Source: Sinotaia quadrata (Eukaryota > Mollusca > Gastropoda > Architaenioglossa > Viviparidae). Taken from it: a stretch of 64,000 bases of DNA. Position 1 is the stretch's first letter; the number at the start of each line of letters is the position of its first letter. Of this stretch, positions 61,525 through 64,000 are shown piece after piece. Where the stretch lies: assembly GCA_028829895.1 (NCBI GenBank), contig CM054177.1:44086664-44150663 (forward strand). Reading direction: 5' to 3'. The notes beneath the pieces are model-generated. The model was given only the letters and a program-made list of their open reading frames with translations, made no database searches and was not told the origin of the DNA. The translations under genes were made by a program, and so were the position numbers.

Positions 61525-62600
61525 ATGCATGCATCCACACATACGTACCAATGTGCTTATGATTAATCAAGTTCGGTAACTTTTAATATGTAACTGAAAG
61601 GTATATCAAGCTCACTGTCTATGTACATCAGGTATTTGCTGCAGTGTTTTACTCTGTAGAGTTATATCACCCAACATAACAGACTTCAGCTGTTCAGACA
61701 TGAAAGTGTGTTTCATGTCATGAAATTATCCAGCACCAGCTGCCATGCACACTTTATAACTGACTACAACAACTGTAAACATTATTTATACACAGACACA
61801 GATAAATAAATGATTAGAGTAAATAGGTCATGGTGTACAAATCAATACAACCGACCAACAATTGAACTTCAATTTCTTAACAAAGAGATTCAGTCACGGA
61901 ATGACAGAGCTATACTACATGCACAAATAACAAGACAATATGCCTTTTAAGTGGAGACAAATTGAAATAAAGAATATATAATGACCTTCATAAAATTAAC
62001 AATATTTACAAAAAAGAAAAATATTGGTCAGATACAAGAAATACTGATTCTTTAAAAAAAATCACATTGATAATGTTTAAAAAGTAGTAAAGGATTAACA
62101 AAATAATTTACAATAAGTTATGAAACGCTATACTTTCCACAACGGAGAAAGAGCATCATATTTACAAAAGTGAAAGAATGTAATGAACTTGTTCTTAACT
62201 CAGGTTACTGTGAACTTGAAGAACACTGATTGGTACAGATGCCATTGCAAAGTGTTAATAGGCAGAATTGTTTTATTTTTTAATATAGCAGTTGCCTACA
62301 CCTCTTAGAATTGTTGGCAACTACAGTCTAATGAAGTCAGATCTGCACACATTGAGCACCACTGTAGAAAGAAAGACTCAAGGTTTCTAAAGTGGGAGGA
62401 GTAGAGACTAATTTATTAGTAAATTTCTTGTCTGACCTAAATCAAATTAAAATGCAGCCAGTAAAACGTACATGCCGACTGGTCAATTTCTGAGGGCCTT
62501 GCAAAAGAGAAGGTAGGAAGAGAGGGGGTGAATATCAAAGTCATCTACAACGCCACTGGCATAGAATGAAATATTTCGAAACAATGAGCAATTAGAATGC
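61525..62600. other. Intronic DNA, nothing recognisable
   Basis: No tandem structure or exon seen. This stretch is the 5' end of the giant intron, so splicing or transcriptional elements could be here but none can be named. Confidence 0.5.
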
Positions 62601-62616
62601 ATTATATCACACAAAG

Positions 62617-62708
<92 letters not shown>

Positions 62709-62720
62709 GATAGATAGATT
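62617..62720. repeat. (GATA)n microsatellite
   Basis: About 26 GATA repeats, one interrupted, 75 bp inside the giant intron from its donor. On the minus strand it keeps the exon frame open as LSIY repeats, which is not coding. Confidence 0.98.
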
Positions 62721-62794
62721 GTGTGCTAGCAAACAAAAAAATACATTCAGATAGTGCAATGTGAACAGTGAACAAAGTTGGGTGTTCTGCTCAC

Positions 62795-62913
62795 CTCTTA
62801 CAGCTGTTTCTTCCTTCAGTTCAACAACAAGTTCACCAATAATCTTTTCCCCGGCAAGGTATACGCCACTGGCCTTGTTAAGTTCAATTTCAAAATATTT
62901 CACATTTCCAAAT
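62795..62913 (-). CDS. Arrestin-domain exon: start of Arrestin_N
   Basis: The 119-bp exon has acceptor TTTTACAG (ending 62914) and donor AG|GTGAGC (62794). It encodes FGNVKYFEIELNKASGVYLA and on through GEKIIGELVVELKEETAVR. This is the classic first strand pair of alpha-arrestins: a KxFEI-type strand, a SGVY-x-x-GE turn, then a second strand ending in a charged ...EETAVR. It enters in phase 2 and leaves in phase 1 (last base G, completing an Asp codon with the next exon). No ATG precedes it in frame inside the exon: the only upstream in-frame start-like codon is GTG within the polypyrimidine tract, so the true start is in an upstream exon. Confidence 0.88.
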
Positions 62914-63309
62914 CTGTAAAACACACAGATGCAGATCTTTCATACATCCTTCAAAAAATAAATGGATAAAATTTATTTATTGTCATCTTCAATTGAAATT
63001 ACACAAACTATGGAAAGAGACTTTTCATGCTTACATTATTATCTAATCATTGCCGGCTTCAAGTGTAAACTGAGTGTAACATATCAAACATGATTAGAAA
63101 CGTTGCTGATTTCAATTATAAATAAGTGGGAATACCATTCAAGATTATGTAAAAGTTGCCTATTTCAAGTATAAATAGCACTATCCCTTTGTATAACATT
63201 TGATACATGCATGGAGATAGCTTACATGCAATGTTCAATTCGTAGTGCTAGAGGAGAATGGAGCTAGTTCAAACCATGCGTAATTCCTAGTGTTGTAGGG
63301 AAATATGAG

Positions 63310-63352
63310 TCATGTTAGATAAGATAAGAAAAGATAAGATAAGATAAGATAA
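63310..63352. repeat. (GATAA)n microsatellite
   Basis: AGATAAGATAAGATAAGATA-type run in the short intron between the candidate first exon and the 62913-62795 exon. Confidence 0.95.
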
Positions 63353-63403
63353 GTTGACATGACATGCTACGGCATTACACAACATAAGACTTATAACATT
63401 TAC

Positions 63404-63519
63404 CTGTCTTCAGACTCAGTTCCAAATAAACAGATAAGTAAAACAATTATTAATGAGGATGGTGGTGGTGGTGGTGGTGGTGGTGGTGGTGGTAGTGTTT
63501 GAGTACAAAGTTCTTCCAT
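63404..63519 (-). CDS. Candidate first coding exon of the arrestin gene (Pro-rich N-terminus)
   Basis: Reading leftwards from an ATG at 63519-63517 there is a 38-codon open frame plus two bases, ending at a strong donor (AAGACAG then GTAAATG at 63403). The phase matches the acceptor of the next exon at 62913, giving an AG+A arginine codon. An in-frame stop lies about ten codons upstream, and the ATG is the first after it. The peptide has a short acidic/polar start (MEELCTQTL), eleven prolines from a (CCA)11 run (63492-63460), a hydrophobic stretch (LIIVLLICLF, residues 23-32) and an acidic TESED end. Alpha-arrestins normally start only a few residues before the first beta strand, so this extension is atypical and the exon could be spurious. 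A different, unseen 5' exon is the alternative. Confidence 0.35.
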
Positions 63520-63624
63520 ATATGATATCTCAGTCACGTAGACCTTCTATACTAAATCGTGTTGCTGAGACGACTGAAATCGAAATGCTTGATAATTGAA
63601 TTTTCTGAGTGCTGTAGAACAGTA

Positions 63625-63775
63625 ACTAATTTTCCAGAAATAGGTTATTGTTGAGTACAAGCCTAGATAACCTTCCAGAAATAGGTTATTGTTGAGTACA
63701 AGCCTAGATAACCTTCCAGAAATAGGTTATTGTTGATAAAGAGTACAAGCCTAGCTAACCATCTAGAATTTTGTT
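63625..63775. repeat. ~42-bp tandem repeat, three copies
   Basis: CCTTCCAGAAATAGGTTATT then GTTGAGTACAAGCCTAGATA; the third copy has an eight-base insertion. Lies about 100 bp 5' of the candidate first exon, in possible upstream or intronic sequence. Confidence 0.92.
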
Positions 63776-64000
63776 AACATAGATGAAGAGTACAAGACTA
63801 ACTAACTAATACAAGACGTGTTTTTATTACATATAATTTAAATGCTAATTTTTTTTACCTTACAGACTATCAGGCGTAGTGACTTTATTGACACTACTAA
63901 GAGTATATGAATTATTTTATGCTTTAACTCGTTATTAGAAGCAGTATATACTCTAATACTTTAGGGATGTTACTGTCACCAGCGTTCCATTTCTAATTAT

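Noticed and set aside
62607..62924. A continuous 105-residue frame starting at 62924 and ending in Leu-Ser-Ile-Tyr repeats
   Set aside because: The apparent start is a GTG inside the polypyrimidine tract, and the C-terminal half is intron (after GTGAGC at 62794) running into the GATA microsatellite. Only 62913-62795 is exon.

Overview
The window is eukaryotic nuclear DNA. It is strongly AT-rich and packed with microsatellites and minisatellites, its short coding exons have GT/AG borders, and almost all of it is intron. The dispersed elements (a degraded non-LTR retrotransposon C-terminus, tRNA-like SINEs, a hAT-like fragment) and the abundance of CA, GA and GATA runs suggest a lophotrochozoan invertebrate, most likely a mollusc. 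I cannot narrow this further from sequence alone.

One gene is supported. It is an arrestin domain-containing (alpha-arrestin/ARRDC-type) gene on the minus strand that runs through the whole window. Five exons join with compatible phases and AG/GT borders: 62913-62795, 5105-4995, 4333-4110, 3126-2944 and 400-215. They encode a continuous Arrestin_N and partial Arrestin_C region. The gene continues past position 1, so the C-terminus and any PPxY motifs are outside. A sixth, more 5' exon at 63519-63404 is a phase-compatible candidate for the start codon. It would add an odd Pro11 tract and a hydrophobic stretch.

The first long intron (62794-5106, about 57.7 kb) makes up most of the window. It is a mosaic of repeat blocks: a nested 30/205-bp repeat (5.7-7.8 kb); tandem copies of a roughly 650-bp unit carrying CT/CA runs (9.8-11.2 kb); a 2.9-kb duplicated segment (14.3-17.25 and 56.45-59.32 kb); a 69-bp array (17.6-18.0 kb); a roughly 45-bp array (22.2-23.3 kb); a satellite of about 35 monomers of ~161 bp (28.8-34.5 kb); several 45-90 bp arrays (34.6-43.2 kb); a 2.06-kb tandem duplication (44.6-48.7 kb); and inverted minisatellite blocks (53.0-55.9 kb). 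Between them lies AT-rich DNA with nothing recognisable.

The most unusual signal is the 28.8-34.5 kb satellite. Its monomers come in two forms that differ by inversion of one internal 32-bp segment bounded by ATG...CAT, and the two forms are interspersed through the array. No bacterial, CRISPR or nested protein-coding system was found.
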